Shown: positions 10,228 through 17,273 of the stretch, one piece after another
Position numbering within the stretch: the first letter of the stretch is position 1
How the letters are laid out: every line of letters starts with the position of its first letter
Origin: Flavobacterium sp.
Lineage (GTDB): Bacteria > Bacteroidota > Bacteroidia > Flavobacteriales > Flavobacteriaceae
Length of the DNA: 51,605 nucleotides
NCBI GenBank assembly: GCA_016718345.1
Contig: JADKDN010000014.1
Location: forward strand, 1-51,605
Direction: 5' to 3'
Program-made: the position numbers and the translations under genes
Notes under the pieces: model-generated
Database searches by the model: none
What the model saw: only the letters and a program-made list of their open reading frames with translations
Told to the model about the DNA's origin: nothing

Positions 10228-10260
10228 AAAAAAAGCTTGTCGTGATTGACAAGCCCTTTT
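10228..10260 (-). terminator. trp operon attenuator terminator
   Basis: On the minus strand the stem GGGCTTGTC / GACAAGC with a 6-nt loop (AATCAC) is followed at once by a run of T residues, between the leader peptide and trpE. This is an intrinsic terminator placed to stop transcription before trpE. The loop and 3' arm contain TCACGAC (plus-strand 10239-10245 read in reverse), complementary to the leader at 10298-10304. Confidence 0.85.
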
Positions 10261-10297
10261 GATGTTATTTATAATAATACTCAATAAGTAGACTATT

Positions 10298-10354
10298 TCA
10301 CGACGTTTGACGTAAATTACTCCACCACCAAGTATTGTTTATTGCTGTTTTCAT
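10298..10354 (-). CDS. trpL: trp leader peptide with three consecutive Trp codons
   Basis: An 18-codon reading frame, MKTAINNTWWWSNLRQTS, starts about 12 nt downstream of the predicted transcription start and ends 38 nt before the attenuator. Three adjacent UGG codons are the hallmark of ribosome-mediated attenuation: stalling at Trp codons reports low charged tRNA-Trp. The stop-codon region GTCGTGA is complementary over 7 nt to the terminator, so a stalled ribosome would leave it free to disrupt the terminator. Peptide and terminator are directly visible; the pairing mechanism is inferred. Confidence 0.88.
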   Translation of the reverse strand: MKTAINNTWWWSNLRQTS

Positions 10355-10371
10355 TTTTGTTTTAATAATCA

Positions 10372-10402
10372 CAAATGTAAAAATGATTTTCAACTTTCCA
10401 AA
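10372..10402 (-). promoter_or_regulatory. trp operon promoter (Bacteroidota consensus)
   Basis: On the minus strand TTTG is followed after 19 nt by TACATTTG, matching the Bacteroidota -33 / -7 pattern TTTG...TAnnTTTG. The predicted start near 10366 gives a leader that opens directly on trpL. Confidence 0.7.
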
Positions 10403-10541
10403 CAGAATACTCGTTTTTTTCTAATTTTAAACAAATAATATGGATTTAGTTACATTTTGCACTTTAACAAAGATATTTTTCAAATAGAGATTACTTTTTT
10501 TGGTACTTTTACGTTACATATTTAATGTAAAAATAACAACA

Positions 10542-11453
10542 ATGAAAGCAAATACCATTTTAGAAACTATTGGGAATACGCCCGTTGTCCAGATTAATAA
10601 ATTATTTGGAAATAAAAAGAAAATATGGATTAAACTTGAGCGATCAAATCCAGGAAACAGTATCAAAGACAGAATTGCATTGTCAATGATAGAAGATGCT
10701 GAACGTAAAGGATTGCTGAATCCTAATAGTGTGATTATTGAGCCTACATCAGGAAATACAGGAATAGGATTAGCATTAGTTGCAGCTGTAAAAGGCTATA
10801 AAGTGATTTTGGTAATGCCAGAATCGATGAGTGTGGAGCGCAGAAAATTAATGGAAATCTACGGAGCAGAGTTTGTTTTGACTCCAAGAGAAAAAGGAAT
10901 GAAAGGCGCTATTGAAAAAGCAGCTGAATTAGTTTCAGAAACACCTAATGCTTGGTCACCAAAACAGTTTGATAATCCCGCAAATGTAGAAGTGCACGAA
11001 AGAACAACCGCCCAAGAAATTCTCTCGGATTTTCCAGATGGTTTAGATTATGTGATTACCGGAGTAGGAACAGGAGGACATATCACTGGTGTGGCAAAAG
11101 TTTTGAAAGCTAAATTTCCTAATTTGAAAGTTATAGCGGTAGAGCCCGAATTATCCCCAGTGTTGAGTGGAGGTAGTCCTAGTCCGCATCCATTGCAAGG
11201 AATAGGAGCTGGATTTGTACCCTCAATTTACAACAGTGATTTAATTGATGAAGTGGTACAAGTGGGTAAAGAAGATTCATTTGAATACGCAAGGAATATT
11301 GCAAAACAAGAAGGAATTTTAGTAGGAATTTCAACAGGAGCTTCACTAGCTGCTGTTGCAAAAAAGTTAGATACTATTCCAGACGGTTCTGTTGTGTTGA
11401 CTTTCAATTACGACACAGGAGAACGTTATTTATCTATTGAAGGATTGTATTAG
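10542..11453 (+). CDS. Cysteine synthase (O-acetylserine sulfhydrylase)
   Basis: PLP enzyme making cysteine from O-acetylserine and sulfide. K42 in NPGNSIKDRIAL binds PLP, TSGNTGIGLA binds the substrate carboxylate, and GVGTGGHITG holds the PLP phosphate. 303 residues, normal for CysK/CysM; sequence alone does not separate the two. An upstream in-frame start at 10500 would add 14 residues, but the ATG at 10542 aligns with the family start (MKANTILETIGNTP). Divergent from the trp operon, and ends before a strong terminator. Confidence 0.93.
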   Translation: MKANTILETIGNTPVVQINKLFGNKKKIWIKLERSNPGNSIKDRIALSMIEDAERKGLLNPNSVIIEPTSGNTGIGLALVAAVKGYKVILVMPESMSVERRKLMEIYGAEFVLTPREKGMKGAIEKAAELVSETPNAWSPKQFDNPANVEVHERTTAQEILSDFPDGLDYVITGVGTGGHITGVAKVLKAKFPNLKVIAVEPELSPVLSGGSPSPHPLQGIGAGFVPSIYNSDLIDEVVQVGKEDSFEYARNIAKQEGILVGISTGASLAAVAKKLDTIPDGSVVLTFNYDTGERYLSIEGLY

Positions 11454-11475
11454 TTTTCACGTACATTCAAAAAAT

Positions 11476-11503
11476 AACCCCAGCAATTGCTGGGGTTTAC
11501 TTT
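11476..11503. terminator. Bidirectional terminator between cysteine synthase and the yceI operon
   Basis: Perfect inverted repeat AACCCCAGC-AATT... at 11476-11497, with T-rich flanks on the plus side, between two convergent genes. Confidence 0.8.
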
Positions 11504-11521
11504 TTTATGAAATCTATAAGA

Positions 11522-12091
11522 TTAGAATTGTAAGGCAACATTCAATTCAAAATCGTCATAGATGGTTTTGTCTCCAAGGTTGTCAAAGAAACTACCTGAA
11601 CCGTATTTAATATCGTATTTGGTTCTATCAACTTTTAAAGCAGCCGAAGCAGTATTTCCTTTTACGGTGATATCAAAAGTTATAGGATTTGTTTTGTCTT
11701 TGATGGTTAAATCAGCAGTAACAGTATAAACATTTTTTCCTTTGCTAGCGATAGTTTTGAAAACAAGAGTTGAAGTTGCATATTTATCAGTCCCAAAGAA
11801 ATCGCCTGATTTTAAGTGACCTTCCAATTTTTCTTTTCCTTCACCAGCTTTCAAATCTGTTGCAACTAAAGAGTTCATGTCAACTGTAAAAGAGCCACCA
11901 GCTAATTTTTTTCCTTTGAAAACTAAAGCTCCGTCTTTTAGATTTACAGTTCCATCATGTTGTCCTGTTACTTTTTTTCCAACCCAGTTGATTTTACTTT
12001 TAGCTACATCAACTTTTTTAGTTTGTGCAGAGATGGTTGCTGTTGATACAGTTACTAATACTGCTAATAGAATTGTTTTTAGATTTTTCAT
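11522..12091 (-). CDS. YceI-family periplasmic lipid-binding-like protein
   Basis: 189 residues with a clear signal peptide (MKNLKTILLAVLVTVSTATISAQ) followed by the YceI lipocalin-like pattern: KINWVGKKVTGQHDGTVNLKDG, LEGHLKSGDFFGTDKYA and LTIKDKTNPITFDI. YceI proteins bind isoprenoid-type ligands in the periplasm; their physiological role is often stress-linked. Last gene of a MarR-nitroreductase-YceI operon, 26 bp after the nitroreductase. Intact. Confidence 0.92.
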   Translation of the reverse strand: MKNLKTILLAVLVTVSTATISAQTKKVDVAKSKINWVGKKVTGQHDGTVNLKDGALVFKGKKLAGGSFTVDMNSLVATDLKAGEGKEKLEGHLKSGDFFGTDKYATSTLVFKTIASKGKNVYTVTADLTIKDKTNPITFDITVKGNTASAALKVDRTKYDIKYGSGSFFDNLGDKTIYDDFELNVALQF

Positions 12092-12117
12092 TTTGATTTT
12101 AAAATTTAAGTTAATAA

Positions 12118-12750
12118 TTATAGTGTGATAAATAATTCTTCGTTTGATTTTCTTACTTTTTTGTAATGTTGTGTTGCGTCTTCTTCGTGACGGTATCCTG
12201 CGGTTGCTAGTAAAGATGCATTAAGACCTAACTTGTCTAATCCTAAAATTTCATTTACTAATGCTGGTTCAAATCCTTCCATAGGTGTAACATCTATTTT
12301 TAATTCAGCTGCTGCATTCATAAGATTTCCTAACGCTAGATAAGTTTGTTTTGAAGTCCATACATTTCTAACTTCAACAGGAAGAGTAGAAATTTTTGAT
12401 TTAATAAAATCACCATATCCATTAAGTGCATCCGAAGGAAGTTCACGTGTGGCAGTGAAATTAGCTAAAGCACTGTCTATTTCAGCATCACCAAAGTTGG
12501 TAATATTGGCAAATATGATTAGGTGAGAAGCATCTACAATTTGGCTTTGTCCCCAGGCTGCTGGCTGTAGTTTGGCTCTCAATTCAGGATTTTCAACTAT
12601 AATAACTTTGTAAGGTTGAAGACCGTATGATGATGGAGAAATTCGTATAGCTTCTTTAAGCGTGTTCAAATCTTCAGTTGATATTTTTTTGCTTGCATCA
12701 AATTTTTTAGTGGCATATCGCCAGTTTTGATTTGTAAGGAATGCGCTCAT
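12118..12750 (-). CDS. NAD(P)H-dependent nitroreductase-family flavoprotein
   Basis: 210 residues of the NfsB/nitroreductase fold: FMN-binding start NWRYATKKFD, RISPSSYGLQPYKVIIV near residues 34-50 and the C-terminal RHEEDATQHYKKVRK. Family members reduce quinones, nitro compounds or flavins with NAD(P)H. It follows the MarR gene by 18 bp and precedes yceI, so it is probably released from MarR repression by redox-active compounds; the inducer is inferred. Intact. Confidence 0.92.
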   Translation of the reverse strand: MSAFLTNQNWRYATKKFDASKKISTEDLNTLKEAIRISPSSYGLQPYKVIIVENPELRAKLQPAAWGQSQIVDASHLIIFANITNFGDAEIDSALANFTATRELPSDALNGYGDFIKSKISTLPVEVRNVWTSKQTYLALGNLMNAAAELKIDVTPMEGFEPALVNEILGLDKLGLNASLLATAGYRHEEDATQHYKKVRKSNEELFITL

Positions 12751-12768
12751 AATGGTTTTGTTTATTAA

Positions 12769-13221
12769 TTAATTTCTGTATTTTTCTATTAAAAGGTTCA
12801 ATTGTTCTAGTTCTTGAGGTGTTAAATTTTGGGAAAACTTCTTTTCGTGTTCAATGACTTTTGGATCCAATTCGGTTAGTACATTCAGCCCTTTTTGTGT
12901 AATGGAAACTTCTATTTTACGTCTGTTATCAGGACAAACTTCACGCGTAACAAATTCTTTTAAAAGGAGTTTGTCTACTAGGCGAGTAGTATTACTCGTT
13001 TTAGCCAACATTCGTTCTTGAATGACACACATGTTCGCGGGACATCCTTTTTGACCTCTCAAAATACGCAATACGTTATATTGTTCACTTGATAAATCAT
13101 AAGGTTTCAATAGCTCATTAAAATGGTCGCTAAGAACATTTTGTGTATAAATGATATTGAGCACTGCTTTTTTAGAATGATCTAGTTCCACATTTGATTT
13201 TATAACCTCTTCAATTTTCAT
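12769..13221 (-). CDS. MarR-family transcriptional regulator
   Basis: 150 residues with the MarR winged helix: LSSEQYNVLRILRGQKGCPANMCVIQERM, then the recognition helix region KTSNTTRLVDKLLLKEFVTREVCPDNRRKIEVSIT, where the wing carries the D-x-R-R motif. Cys residues in the wing region and in GCPANMC could make it thiol/redox responsive as in the OhrR/DUF24 type regulators; this is speculative. First gene of the operon with the nitroreductase and yceI, with two matching palindromes upstream. Confidence 0.92.
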   Translation of the reverse strand: MKIEEVIKSNVELDHSKKAVLNIIYTQNVLSDHFNELLKPYDLSSEQYNVLRILRGQKGCPANMCVIQERMLAKTSNTTRLVDKLLLKEFVTREVCPDNRRKIEVSITQKGLNVLTELDPKVIEHEKKFSQNLTPQELEQLNLLIEKYRN

Positions 13222-13236
13222 AATTGTAGCAACAAA

Positions 13237-13282
13237 ATTTGTATGTACAAATGTATAACTATTTATAGTTGTATATACAAAT
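13237..13282. promoter_or_regulatory. Two MarR-type palindromic operators
   Basis: ATTTGTATGTACAAAT (13237-13252) is a perfect palindrome; AGTTGTATATACAAAT (13267-13282) contains the perfect core TTGTATATACAA. Their 30-bp spacing equals about three helical turns, just upstream of marR. Two cooperative MarR dimers would fit. Confidence 0.65.
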
Positions 13283-13372
13283 GTTGTGTTATTTTTTTGT
13301 TAAAAATGAATTTGAAGTTTTTAAGAATGTCGTTTCAATTAAAATAGTATTTTTGAAAAAAATAAATTAGCT

Positions 13373-13690
13373 ATGAATTTGACACAACAAGAATGGACAG
13401 AACAATTTGAAGAAGATACTAATGCTGTACTTCTAGACGTTCGAACAGAGCAAGAGTGGGAAGAGGGAATTATACCCAATGCCCTAATGATAGATTTCAA
13501 TAAAGGCCAAGAATTTATTGATGCTGTTGATCAGTTAGACAAATCAAAGAATTATTATGTTTATTGTCGTTCAGGTGTGCGAAGCGCAAAAGCGTGTGAC
13601 ATCATGAATGAATTAGGTTTCGATACTACTTATAACTTGTTAGGAGGCTTTATGCAATGGGAGGGAGATGTAGCTTATCCTGAAGATTAA
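13373..13690 (+). CDS. Single-domain rhodanese-like protein
   Basis: 105 residues. LLDVRTEQEWEEGIIPNA is the CH2A motif, and the active-site loop VYCRSGVRSA carries the catalytic C65. The six-residue CRSGVR loop is typical of sulfurtransferases rather than phosphatases. Cytoplasmic, without signal peptide. Transcribed alone, ending in a terminator at 13718. The sulfur acceptor is unknown. Intact. Confidence 0.9.
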   Translation: MNLTQQEWTEQFEEDTNAVLLDVRTEQEWEEGIIPNALMIDFNKGQEFIDAVDQLDKSKNYYVYCRSGVRSAKACDIMNELGFDTTYNLLGGFMQWEGDVAYPED

Positions 13691-13717
13691 AGATATATAT
13701 AATTACCATTGAACATA

Positions 13718-13751
13718 CCCCAAAAAGTGAGATACTGTTTGGGGCTTTTTT
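13718..13751 (+). terminator. Intrinsic terminator after the rhodanese gene
   Basis: CCCCAAA (13718-13724) pairs with TTTGGGG (13738-13744), followed by CTTTTTTA. Confidence 0.8.
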
Positions 13752-13855
13752 ATTTAATAATCATACTAGTATGGGAGACTTGTATGATAAATATCATTCT
13801 TATTCTCTAGTATTACAGATAACTTTGATACATAAACCTATTAAATTGTATTGTG

Positions 13856-14257
13856 ATGAAAATAAAAATGATGTTCATAGTGGTATCAGCATTGATAATT
13901 CTACACAGTAATAAAAGCTGTGCTCAAGAAAGCAAATGGGTCGCTCCTAAATATTCGAATGACCTAATAAATCCTTTCAAAGGAAAAGAAAGCGCTACAG
14001 CAGAAGGAAAAAAAATCTTCAATCAAATGTGCGTGTTGTGTCACGGAATCTATGGAAAAGGTAATGGAGAAGCTGGACTGAGTCTTGAAAAAAAGCCAGC
14101 AAATTTTTTGGCACTAAATGTTATGAATCAAACCGATGGAGCAATATTTTGGAAAATTACTCAAGGAAATCTACCAATGGCTCCATACGAAGGCTTATTA
14201 TCCGAGGAGCAACGATGGAAATTAGTCAATTATATTAGAGAACTCGAAAAGAGGTAA
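13856..14257 (+). CDS. Small c-type cytochrome, secreted
   Basis: A signal peptide (MKIKMMFIVVSALIILHSNKSCAQ, from ATG 13856; a GTG lies one codon upstream) is followed by a single haem c site CVLCH, with a likely distal Met ligand in GNLPMAPYEG. About 133 residues, class I cytochrome c (cytochrome_CBB3 type) with the ending LSEEQRWKLVNYIREL. Cys in KSCAQ could also be a lipid attachment site. Possibly a periplasmic electron carrier; no partner oxidase is nearby. It just precedes the nitrate island but lacks that island's palindrome. Confidence 0.88.
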   Translation: MKIKMMFIVVSALIILHSNKSCAQESKWVAPKYSNDLINPFKGKESATAEGKKIFNQMCVLCHGIYGKGNGEAGLSLEKKPANFLALNVMNQTDGAIFWKITQGNLPMAPYEGLLSEEQRWKLVNYIRELEKR

Positions 14258-14327
14258 ATCTTGATTTTAAATTAGTAAAGCTATATAAATAAATTTCAGA
14301 TGGGTTTTTATGTTTATTAGATATATT

Positions 14328-14357
14328 TACGTATATTTGAATACGTATTTATACTTA
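14328..14357 (+). promoter_or_regulatory. Nitrate-regulon palindrome and promoter before SUMT
   Basis: TACGTATTTATACTTA (14342-14357) is a 7-2-7 palindrome with one mismatch, the same 16-mer type as in front of nasA/fnr-like, the porin, narK and nirB. A further TACGTAT lies at 14328, and TATATTTG (14332-14339) matches the -7 element TAnnTTTG. The SUMT start follows at 14382. Confidence 0.65.
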
Positions 14358-14381
14358 TTTAATATAAATCCCTTTTTGACT

Positions 14382-15176
14382 ATGAAATATAAGATAATAC
14401 CAAAGTTGACGATTGTAGGGGCTGGACCTGGAGATGTAGAGTTAATTACATTAAAAGCGATAAAAACGTTGCAAAGTGCCGATGTAGTTTTATATGACGC
14501 ATTAGTAAACGAAGAGTTGTTGCAGTATGCCACAAAAGCCGAAATTATTTTTGTAGGGAAACGATATGGTTGTCACGCCTACAGTCAAGATCAAATTAAT
14601 GAATTGATTGTAGTTATGGCAAAAAAGTATGGTCATGTGGTTCGATTGAAAGGAGGAGATCCCTTTGTTTTTGGTAGAGGGAGTGAGGAAATAGAATTTG
14701 TCCAAAAATTTGATTTGGAAACTGCTATTGTCCCTGGAATTTCATCAGCGCTAGGTGTTCCTGCTACTAGTGGGATTAGTTTAACTCAAAGGGGAATTTC
14801 AGAAAGTTTTTGGGTAATTACAGGAACAACCTCTGAACATAAATTGTCTAAAGATGTTGCACTAGCATCACAATCATCCGCTACAGTGGTGATTCTGATG
14901 GGTATGAATAAATTAGATGAAATCATTTCTATTTATCAAAAAAATAGAAAAGATGATTTGCCAGTGGCTATTATTCAAAACGGCACTAAGATATCTGAAA
15001 AGAAAATCATTGGTAATTTGAGTACTATTGCTAAATTGGCTGAAGAACAACAAATCTCATCACCAGCAATTATTGTAATAGGCGAAGTAGTAAAACGTAC
15101 TCCAAATTTTGCATCCTATTTTCAGACTGACTATTTGGATGAAGAATTTATTCTGCAAAATCTAAATATTATTTAG
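14382..15176 (+). CDS. cobA: Uroporphyrinogen-III C-methyltransferase (SUMT)
   Basis: Methylates uroporphyrinogen III to precorrin-2, the entry to siroheme needed by NirB. Tetrapyrrole methylase signatures: LTIVGAGPGDVELITLKA, VGKRYGCHAYSQDQIN, VRLKGGDPFVFGRG, VPGISSALGVPATSGISLTQR and VILMGM. The start at 14382 (MKYKIIPKL) is chosen; an upstream in-frame ATG at 14310 would lie before the promoter element. 264 residues, a free-standing SUMT without the CysG oxidase/chelatase part. The palindrome upstream ties it to the nitrate regulon. Intact. Confidence 0.94.
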   Translation: MKYKIIPKLTIVGAGPGDVELITLKAIKTLQSADVVLYDALVNEELLQYATKAEIIFVGKRYGCHAYSQDQINELIVVMAKKYGHVVRLKGGDPFVFGRGSEEIEFVQKFDLETAIVPGISSALGVPATSGISLTQRGISESFWVITGTTSEHKLSKDVALASQSSATVVILMGMNKLDEIISIYQKNRKDDLPVAIIQNGTKISEKKIIGNLSTIAKLAEEQQISSPAIIVIGEVVKRTPNFASYFQTDYLDEEFILQNLNII

Positions 15177-15245
15177 TGTTTGCCAGCATTCAAAAGTATT
15201 TAATTGTAATAGAATGTATTGGGAGTAAAAAGTGTATAAAATAAA

Positions 15246-15794
15246 CTATTGTAATTCAATCTTTACATCATAATTATCCATATTTAAAATACTTTCAATA
15301 GAACCAAAAGTAGCGATAGCTTTTTGATTTTCTATTTCTTTTTTCAAAGCAATGTGTTTTACACATTTTTGAAAACGACTGACTTCTTTCAGATTGGTTA
15401 GTATTAATCTTGGGACAGTAGCATTTTTCCCATCTTTATCTTTAGAGACCATGGTAAAATAGGATGAATTACAATGCTTGATGGCTCCTGTTTGAATATT
15501 TTCAGATTCTACTCTAATACCAACTATCATCGAACTGTTGCCTACATAATTCACACTTGCCCTCATGGTTACAAGTTCTCCTACTTCTATTGGATTTAAA
15601 AAATTTACAGTATCAACCGATGCAGTTACACAATAATTTCCTGAAAATTTTGAAGCGCAGGCAAAGGCAATCTGATCCATTAAAGACAGAATATAACCAC
15701 CGTGTATTTTTCCGCTAAAATTAGCATGTGATGGTAGCATTAATTCGGAAATTGTAACATAAGATGATCTAACAGCTTTGAAATTGGAAGTCAT
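15246..15794 (-). CDS. Hotdog-fold acyl-CoA thioesterase
   Basis: 182 residues with the YciA/BACH-like hotdog pattern: SELMLPSHANFSGKIHGGYILSLMDQIAF with the catalytic Asp region, then ASVDTVNFLNPIEVGELV and the NYVGNSSMIVGIRVESEN strand. Such enzymes hydrolyse acyl-CoA to CoA and fatty acid in the cytoplasm. It starts 12 bp after the rubredoxin-fused gene, so it appears to be the last gene of the nasA operon, an unexpected companion. Intact. Confidence 0.88.
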   Translation of the reverse strand: MTSNFKAVRSSYVTISELMLPSHANFSGKIHGGYILSLMDQIAFACASKFSGNYCVTASVDTVNFLNPIEVGELVTMRASVNYVGNSSMIVGIRVESENIQTGAIKHCNSSYFTMVSKDKDGKNATVPRLILTNLKEVSRFQKCVKHIALKKEIENQKAIATFGSIESILNMDNYDVKIELQ

Positions 15795-15805
15795 AAGGCG
15801 TTAAG

Positions 15806-17245
15806 TTATAAAATATCTAATTGTTGTTCAGTCAAAACAATAAAATTTCTTTTTGGAGATGCACATAAGGAACAGCAATACTCTTCAGGTAAATCATTAA
15901 ATAAAGTGCCTTTTTCAATGCCTTGAGTTAGGTCTCCAAATTCTGGACTGTAGATTGTTAAACATTCAGGGCACTGATGTGTTTCTTGAATTTTCTTTTC
16001 TTTTTTTACAGTTGTAGTATTAGCTTCAAATACTGTATTTCCTAATTCTTCAAAATATTTTTTACTCAACTCAATTAATATGTTTGGAAGCTCTAATTTA
16101 TCCACATCTTGAGTATGCACGATGTATTCCTTAGTGTTAGGGTCGAAATTCTTGGCATACAATACGTTATAAGTATCTCTAATTTTTATGGATTTTAAAT
16201 CTTTTGGAGATTCATTTTTTTCAACAACTATAGAAGTAAAATAATGCCCTTCACGGTTGTAATCAGATAGACCAAAAGTAAGTCCATAGGTACTAATGTC
16301 AAATTGGTCTAAGGTTCTCACTAAAAATGTTTTTAAATTTAGTGCCCATTCTGTCGCTACGGGTAAATGCCAGTTGAGTTCTAATAAAGAATGACGAACA
16401 TTGATTCCTTTTTTTCCTAAGAATTTTTCCCAATCTAATTTTCGGTCGTTAGGAATTCCTTTAATGATGAAAGATTTCCAAGGAGTAATACAAATTTTCC
16501 CAATTTTGCAATCAAAACACAAATCACACATTTCTTTTAGAAAATCCAAATCGTATTGGTTGTTTCTCCAATACAATCCCAACCAATATTGATCGATCCC
16601 CAGTCGATTCATTCCTTCATAGTAGGGAAAAGGGTAAAAGGGGATATGAAGCTGTTTGTCAATAGTTCGATTGTTAGAGTCTAATGTTTCGCTTATTAAT
16701 TGAAAAATCATATCAACAGAAAAAGGTTCTTCAATCAAAATTTTTTCGATTGCATAATATATTTCAGCGATGTTCCAACTGTAAATTAGTACGGGATATT
16801 GTTCCATTTTATCCCAATTAGGCAATCGAATGTATAAAAACCAATAATCTTCATGTTCGGAAGCAACAAAATTAACATGTCCTGTAAATAATGGTACTAA
16901 TTGTTGTTTTGGGTCAGTTATATTGACTTTTAGTTTGGGTTGTTCCTTGAATTGTTCTAATATGTAAAGAAATTTATTTCCAGTTAGCCAAGATGTATTT
17001 CTAAAGATATCTGTTGAGACATAGGATGAAACAATATTATTTCCACTTTTCTCATTGGGATAAACAAAATGATGCTTTCCTGTTTTTTCCTTATCAATTG
17101 CGCTAAATTCTTTTGGGAAAATAATATCTTGCCTTGACCCAAAAGAGATTGTTTTTGACCCTTGTTCCAATGCCATATTGACAACTTCTCTCAATTCACC
17201 TGGAGACAGTACACCTCCTTTTACTATTAGTCTTGTTAATTCCAT
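15806..17245 (-). CDS. Rubredoxin domain fused to a sulfite/nitrite reductase-like region
   Basis: 479 residues in two parts. The N-terminus (LTRLIVKGGVLSPGELREVVNMALEQGSKTISFGSRQDI) resembles the ferredoxin-like half-domain of siroheme nitrite/sulfite reductases and CobG. Around residue 245-265 lie CDLCFDCKIGKIC and ITPWKSFIIKGI, the latter like the TPW motif of CobG/NirA. The C-terminus is a rubredoxin: CPECLTIYSPEFGD ... CCSLCASPKRNF, with the Cys-x2-Cys pairs that bind one iron. The siroheme Cys-x5-Cys/Cys-x3-Cys set of NirB is not present, so a catalytic siroheme site is doubtful. It lies between nasA (29 bp upstream) and the thioesterase. An electron-transfer role for nitrate or nitrite reduction is inferred. 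Confidence 0.75.
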   Translation of the reverse strand: MELTRLIVKGGVLSPGELREVVNMALEQGSKTISFGSRQDIIFPKEFSAIDKEKTGKHHFVYPNEKSGNNIVSSYVSTDIFRNTSWLTGNKFLYILEQFKEQPKLKVNITDPKQQLVPLFTGHVNFVASEHEDYWFLYIRLPNWDKMEQYPVLIYSWNIAEIYYAIEKILIEEPFSVDMIFQLISETLDSNNRTIDKQLHIPFYPFPYYEGMNRLGIDQYWLGLYWRNNQYDLDFLKEMCDLCFDCKIGKICITPWKSFIIKGIPNDRKLDWEKFLGKKGINVRHSLLELNWHLPVATEWALNLKTFLVRTLDQFDISTYGLTFGLSDYNREGHYFTSIVVEKNESPKDLKSIKIRDTYNVLYAKNFDPNTKEYIVHTQDVDKLELPNILIELSKKYFEELGNTVFEANTTTVKKEKKIQETHQCPECLTIYSPEFGDLTQGIEKGTLFNDLPEEYCCSLCASPKRNFIVLTEQQLDIL

Positions 17246-17273
17246 ATTGTATTATTTTTAATAATGAAATGGC

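Noticed and set aside
14310..14381. N-terminal extension of SUMT from an upstream ATG
   Set aside because: The extension is encoded over the promoter element and regulon palindrome, and the family starts at the later ATG.
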